A DNA stretch of 64,000 nt, taken from positions 434,001 to 498,000 of the forward strand of contig CANLOW010000001.1 of the NCBI GenBank assembly GCA_947493035.1, read 5' to 3'. Below, one piece after another: positions 8,254-17,107 of the stretch. The notes beneath the pieces are model-generated. The model saw nothing but the letters and a program-made list of their open reading frames with translations, was not told the origin of the DNA and ran no database searches. The stretch's first letter is position 1; each line of letters opens with the position of its first letter. Source of the stretch: an uncultured Aquimarina sp. (GTDB lineage Bacteria; Bacteroidota; Bacteroidia; Flavobacteriales; Flavobacteriaceae). Both the position numbers and the translations under genes were made by a program.

Positions 8254-9402
8254 ATGATCAAGTTCAATTCAAAAAATATATCTAAAGGTTTTATTGTAAC
8301 AGCCATCATTCTTATTCTTCTTTTAATTTTTTGGAATTCGAGAACTTTTCTACAGCGCTTACAAAATGTAGAACGCGATAATATGGAAGTTTGGGCGCAG
8401 TCTCAAAAATCCTTTATTTCAGAAAACCGAAATGATTATTTAGAATTAAATCTACTGATCCATACTAGTTACAATCACATCCCTATGATGACGGTTGATA
8501 AAGATGATAAAATTACATTAAAAGCTAATATTCCAACAAAATTCAAAAAAAGTGAAGAGGCACTAAGAGAATATTTAAATAAGTTAAAGAAAGAAAACCC
8601 TCCTATTAAAATAAAAATTACGGATAATAATATTCACTATCTGTATTATGGCCCTTCTCCAATCCTTACAAAATTAAAATACTACCCCATAGCCATTGTT
8701 ATTGTTGTATTGTTATTAGGGGGAGTTGTTTATTCATTTTTTATAACTTCTAAAATTTCTGAACAAAATAAATTATGGGCAGGAATGGCTAAAGAAACTG
8801 CACATCAAATTGGAACTCCCTTATCGTCTCTTGTTGGATGGACTGAAATATTAAAAACCGAAAATGTAGACCCCGATTACATTGAAGAAATAAAAAAAGA
8901 TATTAGTAGACTTGAAGTGATTACGGAGCGCTTTTCGAAAATTGGTTCTGCTCCGAAACTTGAATCTCTAGATATTGTTAGAGAAACATTAGATGCTTTC
9001 AATTATTTAAAAAGCAGACATTCAAAACTTATTAAGTTTGAAATCGAATTGCTTGACAAAAAAATCCCTGTATCACTAAACAGACAGTTATATGGCTGGA
9101 CGATTGAAAATTTAGTTAAAAATGGAATTGACGCCATGAAAGGCAAAGGACAATTAAGCATTAAACTTTTTGAAGAAAAACAATATGTTAAAATTCAAGT
9201 AACCGATACAGGGATTGGTATTCCAAAACGAAACTTTAACACTATTTTCGAACCAGGCTATACTACAAAAAAAAGGGGCTGGGGGCTAGGTTTATCACTT
9301 GCCAAACGAATTATCGAAGAATATCACAGCGGACATATTAAAGTAAAATCTTCTGAAAGAGGTGTCGGGACAACATTCCAAATTAGTTTAGAGAAACTGT
9401 AA
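8254..9402 (+). CDS. Membrane sensor histidine kinase
   Basis: A two-component sensor. The start is taken at ATG 8254 (MIKFNSKNISKG), because the earlier TTG at 8182 adds 24 residues unlike any signal segment. Two membrane helices (about residues 11-28 and 150-170 from this start) bracket a periplasmic domain of roughly 120 residues. The dimerisation box is AHQIGTPLSSLVGW with the phospho-accepting His. ATPase boxes follow: N box LVKNGIDAMKGKG, G1 VTDTGIGIP, F box IFEPGYTTKKRGWGLGL and G2 GVGTTFQI. No response regulator is adjacent, so it is an orphan kinase in this region. Confidence 0.9.
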   Translation: MIKFNSKNISKGFIVTAIILILLLIFWNSRTFLQRLQNVERDNMEVWAQSQKSFISENRNDYLELNLLIHTSYNHIPMMTVDKDDKITLKANIPTKFKKSEEALREYLNKLKKENPPIKIKITDNNIHYLYYGPSPILTKLKYYPIAIVIVVLLLGGVVYSFFITSKISEQNKLWAGMAKETAHQIGTPLSSLVGWTEILKTENVDPDYIEEIKKDISRLEVITERFSKIGSAPKLESLDIVRETLDAFNYLKSRHSKLIKFEIELLDKKIPVSLNRQLYGWTIENLVKNGIDAMKGKGQLSIKLFEEKQYVKIQVTDTGIGIPKRNFNTIFEPGYTTKKRGWGLGLSLAKRIIEEYHSGHIKVKSSERGVGTTFQISLEKL

Positions 9403-9464
9403 ATTAGCTTATGTTTTTAAACGAATATTTTATGTGCTATTTATTCATGACTACTTAGAATTTT

Positions 9465-10142
9465 CTAATTAATTAAACTGTCCACCTTATCTCCTACAAT
9501 TTTTTGTTTCATCTCATTTTTCAAGGCTTCAAAGTCATTTTGATAAACTTCTTTTTCTATTACGCCATTTCGCAATAGAAAAATAACGTCCGAAGATTCT
9601 GCCAACGTTGAAAATATATGTGATGAAATGATTATTGTTTTCCCTAGCTGTTTCAGTTTTTTAATGATCTCCACGATCACCATATTACTATGAATGTCAA
9701 CTCCATTAAAAGGCTCATCTAAAATAAGAACATTATTTTCTTGCAACAATACTGCAGTAAGAGCTAATTTCTTCTTCATCCCTGTTGAATACGTTGTTGC
9801 ATATTCATCTAAAGGCAAATCGAAAATGTTTTTAACATTCAAGTTCTCTATCTTTATTTTTTTAGCATTTAAAAATAAAAAAAGGTATTCCCTTCCTGTC
9901 ATCTTAGGAAATAAGAAAATATCTGTTGGCAAAAAACTTATTTCATTTTTCAATGATTTATAATTCGATGAAATAGTCCCTTCAAATTTTTCTAACCCTG
10001 CTAAACAACGAAATAATGTTGTTTTTCCAGCTCCATTTTCACCAACGACACCATACACTTTACCTCCTGACAGGTTCATGTTAATAGCTTCTAATACTTG
10101 ATTTGAGCCAAATTTTTTAGATAATTTCTCTACACGAATCAT
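9465..10142 (-). CDS. ABC transporter ATP-binding protein
   Basis: The ATPase subunit of an ABC exporter. Walker A GENGAGKTT is at residues 34-42, the signature is degenerate (YSTGMKKK near 117-124) and Walker B reads VLILDEPFNG. A switch His is present in ISSHIFSTL. The length of 225 aa is at the short end for stand-alone ABC ATPases. Its start overlaps the stop of the upstream membrane gene by 4 bp (ATGA), so the two are translationally coupled and form one transporter. Substrate is unknown. The separate permease and short ATPase resemble bacteriocin/antibiotic-type or gliding-type ABC-2 exporters. Confidence 0.9.
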   Translation of the reverse strand: MIRVEKLSKKFGSNQVLEAINMNLSGGKVYGVVGENGAGKTTLFRCLAGLEKFEGTISSNYKSLKNEISFLPTDIFLFPKMTGREYLFLFLNAKKIKIENLNVKNIFDLPLDEYATTYSTGMKKKLALTAVLLQENNVLILDEPFNGVDIHSNMVIVEIIKKLKQLGKTIIISSHIFSTLAESSDVIFLLRNGVIEKEVYQNDFEALKNEMKQKIVGDKVDSLIN

Positions 10143-11047
10143 TTTAATAGATTAGAAAGTTTGTGGGATGATTTAATATAATAGTAAGGAATTAATATTG
10201 GAAATAACAGAAATGAAAACATTGACAAAAAGACTTCTGGAAAAAGAGGTTTACTGGGGAAGTTAGAATATTTTATCAAGACGATAGTAGACAAATGGCA
10301 ATTACAAATCATGTAGATCAATAACAATTTATCTATTCTATCCCAAAAGAATACTCCTAAAACTATAAAAACGGGAACACACAAAATGGTTAGATGTAAA
10401 ACAGCTTTCCTTATTTTATGAATTAAAAATTCGTTCGCTTTTCCGCCATAATTCCAAAGGATATATTCATCTTCTAAATTAGTGTAGAACGACGATGCTA
10501 ATAATGTGATAAAGATTATTGTCGAGATTCCTAAATTAAAATTATCTCCATAAATAGCACCTATAGAAATAGCATAAATGAATAGTAAAATATACCATTG
10601 ATTTCTAAAACCTATAAGAAATTCGAAAGGCTCTTTCTTAAAAGGAGTAGGTATTATTAAAGTCGTTTTCTTCTGATAACTAATTACGCTTAAAACCACT
10701 GCTATAAAGATAGCAGCTACTGCAGCCATAAATTCTGACTTAAAGATGAGAAATACTAAAAAAGGTAATGAGATAAGACCATTTTCTAAAAGTCTTATTT
10801 TAAAAAAAGTCTGGTTACTAAAAAGATTATTTAGAAAATCATCTTTCGAAAATGAACGTATTTTCAAAACACTTGATATTAGAAAAATAAGGTATATATA
10901 AATCGCATATCGTGTCTTTTCGAATAAGGTATTGGAAAAGAACACAAATACTAACAAAAAAAGAGGATAGCCAATAAAAGCCGGCAACCCAAAGTCCACC
11001 ATTTTTCTATTGGCTATCCTCCATTGTAATTTTAAATATGCTATCAT
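10139..11047 (-). CDS. Multi-pass membrane protein, ABC transporter permease partner
   Basis: A protein of about 302 residues with six to eight strongly hydrophobic helices and few long soluble loops. It precedes the ABC ATPase gene with a 4-bp overlap, so it is the likely membrane component. Three in-frame starts lie close together; ATG 11047 (MIAYLKLQWRIANRK) is preferred because the two codons before it add only Met-Cys. There is no recognised family motif beyond the ABC-2-like layout with an amphipathic N-terminal helix. Transported substrate is unknown. Confidence 0.75.
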   Translation of the reverse strand: MIAYLKLQWRIANRKMVDFGLPAFIGYPLFLLVFVFFSNTLFEKTRYAIYIYLIFLISSVLKIRSFSKDDFLNNLFSNQTFFKIRLLENGLISLPFLVFLIFKSEFMAAVAAIFIAVVLSVISYQKKTTLIIPTPFKKEPFEFLIGFRNQWYILLFIYAISIGAIYGDNFNLGISTIIFITLLASSFYTNLEDEYILWNYGGKANEFLIHKIRKAVLHLTILCVPVFIVLGVFFWDRIDKLLLIYMICNCHLSTIVLIKYSNFPSKPLFPEVFLSMFSFLLFPILIPYYYIKSSHKLSNLLK

Positions 11048-11080
11048 ACACAATGATAAAACATTATATAACTTGTATAA

Positions 11081-11470
11081 TTACAACTTATCAGCAATCT
11101 CTATAGCCAAAGCATCTAACTCTTCTGAAGTCATTTTAACTTTTGAGGTAAAAGTTGCTTCTTTCATCTCATTTAAAGGAATCAAATGTACATGTACGTG
11201 AGGTACTTCTAACCCTATCACAGACAGCCCTATTCGTTTACAATCGACAGTATTCTGTAGCGCAGCCGCTATTTTCTTAGAAAAAACCATCAATTCTTGA
11301 TATGTTGTTTCATCCAAATCGAATAGTTGATCGACTTCTTGTTTAGGAATACAAAGAGTATGTCCTTTAGCATTCGGATTAATATCTAACATTGCATAAA
11401 ATTTATCGTCTTCATAAATTTTATGTGAAGGCAATTCTCCGTTAATGATTCTTGTAAAAATTGAAGGCAT
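11081..11470 (-). CDS. HIT family nucleotide hydrolase
   Basis: A histidine-triad protein of 129 residues. The active-site HVHVHLIP is at residues 91-98, with the nucleophilic His in the middle. N-terminal FTRIINGELPSHKIYEDD and GHTLCIPKQEV are typical of the Hint/PKCI-like branch, which removes AMP or related groups from phosphoramidates and adenylates. It follows greA by 113 bp in the same direction, a pairing often seen in Flavobacteriia, so it may be co-transcribed. It overlaps no other gene. Confidence 0.93.
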   Translation of the reverse strand: MPSIFTRIINGELPSHKIYEDDKFYAMLDINPNAKGHTLCIPKQEVDQLFDLDETTYQELMVFSKKIAAALQNTVDCKRIGLSVIGLEVPHVHVHLIPLNEMKEATFTSKVKMTSEELDALAIEIADKL

Positions 11471-11583
11471 TATTTAAGTATTAAGTACATAGATTTATTA
11501 ATCTTTATCACCATCTATCAGGCTTAGCTTATAGTAAGTCAAGTCTTAATACTTTGTCCTGACTACTTTATACTCGAGTGACG

Positions 11584-12060
11584 TTAGTCACGAGTAAGTT
11601 CTACTACATCAAATTTCATGATACCACTAGGCACCTGAATTTCTGCAACATCTCCTACTGATTTTCCTAATAAACCTTTTCCAATTGGAGAGTCTACAGA
11701 GATTTTACCTGTCGCCAAATCAGCTTCAGACTGAGCTACTAGCTTATATTTCATAATCGCTCCATTAATTTGATTCTTAATAGAAACCGTAGAATGAATT
11801 AATGCTTTAGAAGTATCTAACTGAGATTCGTCGATCAAACGAGCTCCTGACAATGTTTCTTCCAACTTAGAAATCTGCATTTCTAACATACCTTGTGCTT
11901 CCTTTGCTGCATCATATTCAGCATTCTCACTCAAGTCTCCTTTATCTCTAGCTTCAGCTATCGCCTGAGAAGCCTTTGGGCGCTCTACATCCTTGAGTTG
12001 ATTTAATTCATCTCTTAATTTCTTTAATCCTTCTGCGGTATAATATGATATTTTACTCAT
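11584..12060 (-). CDS. greA: Transcription elongation factor GreA
   Basis: GreA rescues backtracked RNA polymerase by stimulating cleavage of the 3' transcript end. At 158 residues it is full length. The N-terminal coiled coil (about residues 7-75, GLKKLRDELNQLKDVERPKASQ) carries the acidic tip region ARDKGDLSENAEYDAAKE, which coordinates Mg2+ in the polymerase channel. The C-terminal FKBP-like domain ends DSPIGKGLLGKSVGD. A hairpin with a T-run in its leader (12088-12108) could attenuate expression. The HIT gene follows. Confidence 0.97.
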   Translation of the reverse strand: MSKISYYTAEGLKKLRDELNQLKDVERPKASQAIAEARDKGDLSENAEYDAAKEAQGMLEMQISKLEETLSGARLIDESQLDTSKALIHSTVSIKNQINGAIMKYKLVAQSEADLATGKISVDSPIGKGLLGKSVGDVAEIQVPSGIMKFDVVELTRD

Positions 12061-12087
12061 GATATTGTCGTTTATATAAACACAAAA

Positions 12088-12108
12088 AATCCCACAAAAA
12101 ATGGGATT
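12088..12108 (-). terminator. Hairpin with T-run in greA leader (possible attenuator)
   Basis: On the minus strand AATCCCA, a 7-nt loop and TGGGATT are followed by TTTTTGTG, a minimal intrinsic terminator placed 28 bp before the greA ATG. It lies just after the predicted -7 box at 12118-12125, so the transcript would begin with this hairpin. Confidence 0.5.
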
Positions 12109-12117
12109 GGTGTCTCA

Positions 12118-12125
12118 CAAATATA
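12118..12125 (-). promoter_or_regulatory. Candidate greA -7 box TATATTTG
   Basis: A perfect TAnnTTTG match on the minus strand, but no TTG at the correct distance. The start site would fall near 12112. Confidence 0.45.
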
Positions 12126-12176
12126 AAAAAAATCTAGATTCGAAATATTTAGTACTTTGCCGATAAGAAATGAGCC

Positions 12177-12674
12177 ATGAAGAAAAATATTTTTTTAACA
12201 CTACTTTGCATTTTTACAATCTCCATATACTTTTCAAGTTGTGAAGGAGATAACAACCCAAATAACAATAATCCTAATTTAGCACAAAGCCAACCACGTT
12301 TTACGGTAGATTTAACTTTAATTACTAATGAGGTACTACAAAAAAATATTACTGGCTTTCAGATTTTCTCTCCAATTATTGCAAGAGGAGCAATAGCCGA
12401 TGGTGACGGTGTTCTAGTAAGGCGTATTAACGAACTTTTTTTAGCTTTTGAATTAACAGAACCTAATCATATCCCAGGAACTTGTGATTTAATAGAACAT
12501 GAAGGTAATACAATCCTAATTTATGATTGTAATGGAAATATCTCTAAATATAATTCATTAAGTGGTGAAAAAATAGAAGGAGAAGGTGAATTTAATTTAA
12601 AATCTTTTCCGGTACGTGCTATAAAAAGCCCTCAAAATGATCGCTTTTTTGACAGTCTATTTATTGGAGGTTAG
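12177..12674 (+). CDS. Hypothetical lipoprotein
   Basis: A 165-residue protein with a lipoprotein signal (TISIYFSSCEGD, Cys22) followed by an Asn/Asp/Pro-rich linker. The mature part has no recognised domain. Two Cys (GTCDLIEH and LIYDCNGN) may form a disulfide. The 3' end overlaps the convergent methyltransferase gene by 4 bp. It should sit in the envelope as a lipid-anchored protein. Function unknown. Confidence 0.6.
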   Translation: MKKNIFLTLLCIFTISIYFSSCEGDNNPNNNNPNLAQSQPRFTVDLTLITNEVLQKNITGFQIFSPIIARGAIADGDGVLVRRINELFLAFELTEPNHIPGTCDLIEHEGNTILIYDCNGNISKYNSLSGEKIEGEGEFNLKSFPVRAIKSPQNDRFFDSLFIGG

Positions 12675-13873
12675 TTAATTTTATAATACCCACATTTCAA
12701 ATATGCCCCCTCCGGAAAACCTATTGGATGATCTATATCATGATATGTCTTTTCCAATAGTTTGAAACTTCTAGGAATCGAGTTCATCGCTTTTTCAGAG
12801 ATTTCGAAAAACTCAGGAGCTAAAACTCTTGAAGAGCAGGATGCCAATACTAGAGCCCCCCCTTTTTTTACTAGTTGGATTCCTAATTTCGCTAACCTAC
12901 TATAGCTATTTTTAGCTCCTTCTACTTCAGCCGCACTTTTTGCAAAACTAGGAGGGTCAATTACAACTATATCAAATTGTTCTTTTTTATTAATCAAGTT
13001 TTGAAGACCCTCAAAAGCATCGATCGTCATTGTTTTATGAATTCCTTCATAGACATTTAACTTACCATTTTTCAGAGCTTGCTCTAATGCCTGTCCACTG
13101 ATATCTAAACTTATTACCTCTTTAGCTCCTCCTGCTAAGGCATGCACTGAAAAACCGCCCGCATAACTAAATACATCGAGTACTTTTTTTCCTTTCGATA
13201 ATTCCCCTACTCTTTTCCTATTGACCCTATGATCCAGAAAATAGCCCGTTTTGTGCCCCTTAATCACATTGGCAGAAAAACGGATTCCATGTTCTACAAA
13301 AACAACATCTTCATCTTTTAATACTCCATAAACTACTAATCCATCCTTCAATTCACTTCCTTTCATGGATCGAGTTACATTTCTACTCAACCTCAACACA
13401 GCTGTTTCTACTTTAGAAACTTCAATTAAAATATGAAGGATACTTTCAAAGTAAGGAATCCAAATAGTTGAATATAATTTTATAACTAATACCTTATCAT
13501 ATACATCTGCAATCAACGAAGGAAGCCCATCATTTTCTCCAAACACTAACCTATAACTATTGGTATTTGTAGCTAAGAGCGGTAACCTTTTGGCAAATGC
13601 TCTTTTTATTTTTGCTTTAAAAAAATCTTCATTGATCTGAGCTGGTTTATTCTCTAAAAGCTTTATACGAATAGGAGATTCATTATCCCAAAGCCCCACA
13701 CCAATAACTTTATTGGTTCTTTGAGAAAAGATAACAGCTACATCACCCGAAGTTCCTGCTATATTTTTTTTCTCAATTCGATCCTCAAATATCCAAGGGT
13801 GTCCTTGTTTCACAAATTTCTCTGCTTTTGGGTGTAATTTAATAGCTAATCGATTGGGCAATTTATCTGACAT
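12671..13873 (-). CDS. Class I rRNA large subunit (cytosine-C5) methyltransferase, RlmI-like
   Basis: An SAM-dependent RNA methyltransferase with an N-terminal PUA domain (about residues 1-80, AIKLHPKAEKFVKQGHPWIFEDRI), an RlmI-like middle part and a Rossmann domain. SAM motif I reads VLDVFSYAGGFSVHALAGGAK. The catalytic block is VVIDPPSFAKS, and the downstream ASCSSRV supplies the Cys expected for m5C formation. ATG 13873 is preferred over 13888, because a -7 box (TATCTTTG, 13893-13900, minus strand) would put the transcript start at about the 13888 codon. The E. coli homologue modifies 23S rRNA C1962; the exact site here is inference. Confidence 0.88.
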   Translation of the reverse strand: MSDKLPNRLAIKLHPKAEKFVKQGHPWIFEDRIEKKNIAGTSGDVAVIFSQRTNKVIGVGLWDNESPIRIKLLENKPAQINEDFFKAKIKRAFAKRLPLLATNTNSYRLVFGENDGLPSLIADVYDKVLVIKLYSTIWIPYFESILHILIEVSKVETAVLRLSRNVTRSMKGSELKDGLVVYGVLKDEDVVFVEHGIRFSANVIKGHKTGYFLDHRVNRKRVGELSKGKKVLDVFSYAGGFSVHALAGGAKEVISLDISGQALEQALKNGKLNVYEGIHKTMTIDAFEGLQNLINKKEQFDIVVIDPPSFAKSAAEVEGAKNSYSRLAKLGIQLVKKGGALVLASCSSRVLAPEFFEISEKAMNSIPRSFKLLEKTYHDIDHPIGFPEGAYLKCGYYKIN

Positions 13874-13892
13874 TCTAAGAGTATTCAATGAT

Positions 13893-13900
13893 CAAAGATA
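13893..13900 (-). promoter_or_regulatory. Candidate -7 box TATCTTTG
   Basis: TAnnTTTG match on the minus strand, 20 bp before the chosen methyltransferase start. No TTG at proper spacing. Confidence 0.4.
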
Positions 13901-14150
13901 AAGTGTTTTTTAACAAGCCTTCGCTATACTCAGCAGTAATGAATCACTTTCAGCTATATATATTCATTTCTAACCTGTCTATTTTCATTTTTAAGTCCTT
14001 CAATTCCTTTTTTAAAATTAAAAACTTTCGTTTTTCAGGATAAGCATTACATCTAACTTTTTCAATCTTAATTTTTCACATTCAATGAGTTAATATTTCA
14101 AACACTTTACAATAATTGTTGTTTTGATTAAAATTTAAATAAGACATAAG

Positions 14151-16883
14151 ATGAAACTCATTACCCGTTTTTCTAAAGCAGCAATTGCTTTTTCATCGAT
14201 CTTTCTAGGAATGATCGGCGAAGCTCAGTCACAAGTTGTGATTAACGAACTTCAAGCACCTAATATTATTGAATTAAAAAATATAGGTAGCACTACACAA
14301 GATATTTCTAGCTATTGGTTATGTGACCGTCCTTCTTATATTCAAGTAAATAATTCTACATTAACTATTGATGGCGATTTAGATTTATCTCCAGGAGAAA
14401 TCGTTACAATAACAGGTTTTGATGTTATTGATGGTGCTGGAGGAGAAATGGGATTATTTAGTTCTTCAAGCTTTGGAAGCTCTGCCGCTATTATTGATTA
14501 TGTGATTTGGGGAGCTCCAAGCACCTCTAATAGAGAAACTGTTGCCCTTGATGCAGGAATATGGACTTCAGGAGCGTTAGCTTCTACCTTTTCTAGCAAT
14601 CAATCTTTACAATATTTTGGAAGTGATAATTTAGTAAGCAATTATTCTGCTCTTGATGCAACTATAGGACTGGACAATTGTAATCCTGAAGCTGGAACTG
14701 TAAGCTTAGATGCTGATGCAACAAAACTAGCAAACCCTTCTACGGCTGTTGATGGAAATACGGCTATCATTTGTATTGATAGTGATACTGCACCTGTAGC
14801 CGTTACTAAAACCGGACAAAATACTAGTCTTTCTTACAGGTATGTAATCACTGATGATCAAAACAAAATATTAAACATTACAAATACAAACAATATTGAC
14901 CTAACTATTGCTGGTGAAGGGACTTGTAGAATATGGGGGTGGTCTTACCGTGGAACTCCAGAAAATGGCGCTGACTTTATCGATGGGCCGTTAGCTGATC
15001 TTGAAGCTGTAAATTGTTCGGATATCTCGGATAACTGGATAACTGTTATTCGTGTTGCTCCTGAAGCTGGAACTGTTAGCCTAGATGCTGATGCAACAAA
15101 ACTAGCAAACCCTTCAACAGCTGTTGATGGAAATACGGCTATCATTTGTATTGATAGTGATGCTGCACCTGTAGCGGTTACTAAAACTGGACACCAAACT
15201 AATCTTTCTTACAGATATGTAATCACTGATGATCAAAACAAAATCTTAAACATTACAAACACAAACAATATTGACCTAACTATTGCTGGCGAAGGAACTT
15301 GTAGAATATGGGGATGGTCTTATCGAGGAACTCCTAACAATGGCGCTGACTTTATCGATGGGCCGTTAGCTGATCTTGAAGCTGTAAATTGTTCAGACAT
15401 CTCAGATAACTGGATAACTGTTATTCGTGTTGCTCCTGAAGCTGGAACTGTTAGCCTAGATGCTGATGCAACAAAACTAGCAAACCCTTCAACAGCTGTT
15501 GATGAAAATACGGCTATCATTTGTATAGATAGTGATACTGCGCCTGTAGCGGTTACTAAAACTGGACACCAAACTAATCTTTCTTACAGATATGTAATCA
15601 CTGATGATCAAAACAAAATCTTAAACATTACAAACACAAACAATATTGACCTAACTATTGCTGGCGAAGGAACTTGTAGAATATGGGGATGGTCTTATCG
15701 TGGAACTCCTAACAATGGCGCTGACTTTATCGATGGGCCGTTAGCTGATCTTGAAGCTGTAAATTGTTCGGATATCTCGGATAACTGGATAACTGTTATA
15801 CGCGTTGCTCCTGAAGCTGGAACGATAAATATCGATGCCGATGCAACAGGAAATCCTAATGGCACGACAACTATCAATGAAAATGAAGCTACGATATTAG
15901 TTGATGGTCAAGCTGATGCAATCATTGTTAAGAAAACTGGAGAAGAAACAAATCTATCTTACCGTTATGTAATTACTGATGAAGACAATAAAATTCTTAA
16001 TATAATGAGTTCCAATTCTATTAATCTAGATAGTGCTGGGCCTGGAACTTGTAGAATTTGGGGGTGGTCTTACCGAGGAACTCCAGAAAATGGCGCTGGA
16101 TTTATTAATGGACCTTTAGCTAATCTTGAGGCTGTAAATTGCTCTGATATTTCGGACAACTTCATCACCGTAAATCGTTTAGAGAGCTTAGGTGCTAAAA
16201 TTGTAATTAATGAAACAGATGGTGACAATATCGTACAGTTAAAAAATATCGGTACAGCTAGTTTAGATATCAGCAGTTATTGGCTATGTAATTTTCCTAC
16301 TTACATTAAATTAAGTGATTTATCAATTGATGGAGATCTAGATTTAGCACCTGGTGAAACTGTAGATATCCTAAACTTTACGGCTATTAATAAAGATGAT
16401 AGCGAACTTGGTTTATACAATACAAATTTATTTGACAACACCGATGCTATTGTAGATTATATTGAGTGGGGTTCAACTGGACACAAACGTTCGGCTGTAG
16501 CTGTTAGTGCTGGAACTTGGACTGAAGGAGATTTTATAGCTTCATTTCCTGAAAATGATTTTATCGTATATGATGGTGAAGGAGAAACTGCTGCGGATTA
16601 TACTTTAAACTCTACATTAAGTACAGAAGACTTTATTTCGAACTCAGTTACTGTAGAGTTGTTCCCTAATCCTGTAGTAGAAACTCTAAACATTTCAAAT
16701 AGCAATTACTCTAGTGGAGATCGTGTTAGCTTGTATGATTTATCTGGAAAAATAGTATTATCTCAAAGCTTAGAGGGTGAAAATAGTACTGTAAATGTAA
16801 ATGCTCTTTCTAGTGGTGTTTATATCCTTGAATATTCTACAACTTCTGGTGACTCGACAACTAGAAAGATTGTAAAACAATAA
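14151..16883 (+). CDS. Secreted lamin-tail-domain protein with four tandem repeats and T9SS sorting domain
   Basis: A 910-residue exported protein. Order: signal peptide (ends GEAQSQ, about residue 28); a lamin-tail-like domain (VVINELQAPNIIELKNIG...YWLCDRPSYI, about 29-175); four units of 125 residues (about 178-680), each starting PEAGTVSLDADAT or PEAGTINIDADAT and containing CRIWGWSYRGTP; a second lamin-tail-like domain (VINETDGDNIVQLKNIG, about 685-825); and a C-terminal T9SS type A sorting domain (VELFPNPVVETLNIS...GVYILEYS). Each repeat holds three Cys. The architecture suggests a large cell-surface or adhesive protein. No catalytic motif is seen. It is followed by a strong terminator. 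Confidence 0.8.
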   Translation: MKLITRFSKAAIAFSSIFLGMIGEAQSQVVINELQAPNIIELKNIGSTTQDISSYWLCDRPSYIQVNNSTLTIDGDLDLSPGEIVTITGFDVIDGAGGEMGLFSSSSFGSSAAIIDYVIWGAPSTSNRETVALDAGIWTSGALASTFSSNQSLQYFGSDNLVSNYSALDATIGLDNCNPEAGTVSLDADATKLANPSTAVDGNTAIICIDSDTAPVAVTKTGQNTSLSYRYVITDDQNKILNITNTNNIDLTIAGEGTCRIWGWSYRGTPENGADFIDGPLADLEAVNCSDISDNWITVIRVAPEAGTVSLDADATKLANPSTAVDGNTAIICIDSDAAPVAVTKTGHQTNLSYRYVITDDQNKILNITNTNNIDLTIAGEGTCRIWGWSYRGTPNNGADFIDGPLADLEAVNCSDISDNWITVIRVAPEAGTVSLDADATKLANPSTAVDENTAIICIDSDTAPVAVTKTGHQTNLSYRYVITDDQNKILNITNTNNIDLTIAGEGTCRIWGWSYRGTPNNGADFIDGPLADLEAVNCSDISDNWITVIRVAPEAGTINIDADATGNPNGTTTINENEATILVDGQADAIIVKKTGEETNLSYRYVITDEDNKILNIMSSNSINLDSAGPGTCRIWGWSYRGTPENGAGFINGPLANLEAVNCSDISDNFITVNRLESLGAKIVINETDGDNIVQLKNIGTASLDISSYWLCNFPTYIKLSDLSIDGDLDLAPGETVDILNFTAINKDDSELGLYNTNLFDNTDAIVDYIEWGSTGHKRSAVAVSAGTWTEGDFIASFPENDFIVYDGEGETAADYTLNSTLSTEDFISNSVTVELFPNPVVETLNISNSNYSSGDRVSLYDLSGKIVLSQSLEGENSTVNVNALSSGVYILEYSTTSGDSTTRKIVKQ
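14685..16184 (+). repeat. Four 375-bp in-frame tandem repeats
   Basis: Units start at 14685, 15060, 15435 and 15810, exactly 375 bp apart. Units 1-3 are nearly identical in DNA; units 2 and 3 differ by only a handful of bases. Unit 4 is diverged, with a small deletion-type change near its start. Copy number is likely unstable by recombination. Confidence 0.92.
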
Positions 16884-16924
16884 TCCTGTTTTTTTCAATA
16901 GATTACCCAATTTGTTGATTACTT

Positions 16925-16948
16925 AAGCGCCCTTAATGGGCGCTTTTT
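16925..16948 (+). terminator. Rho-independent terminator
   Basis: Stem AAGCGCCC/GGGCGCTT (16925-16932, 16938-16945), loop TTAAT, then TTT. It lies 41 bp after the stop of the repeat protein. Confidence 0.88.
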
Positions 16949-16980
16949 GGTTTACAAAACCCCTTAAAATAGTCTATTCG

Positions 16981-17063
16981 TAAATTATCTTTGGACAAAC
17001 CCTCAAGGCATTTAAAAAATAAAATTGTAATTTCAAGGCAAAACCTGAGGGAACAACATCCTT
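16981..17063. repeat. Dispersed intergenic repeat, copy 2 (pair with 4704-4791)
   Basis: Aligns with 4704-4791 in the same orientation. Inverted ends CCCTCA (17000-17005) and TGAGGG (17046-17051) flank an A/T-rich centre. It lies just upstream of the DUF1697 gene, as copy 1 lies upstream of the rhomboid gene. Confidence 0.6.
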
Positions 17064-17107
17064 TTTATACCAACAAATTGTATAGTTTAGAATGAACTAA
17101 TTATTTC

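Noticed and set aside
11571..11596. Hairpin at the greA stop as terminator
   Set aside because: Bulged stem and no T-run on the minus strand; HIT gene likely read through.
14945..15877. Three minus-strand reading frames of 60-66 codons, 375 bp apart
   Set aside because: They are antisense shadows of the tandem repeats in the 14151 gene.
14685..16184. CRISPR or satellite array
   Set aside because: Units are 375 bp, in frame, within a large gene; no spacers.
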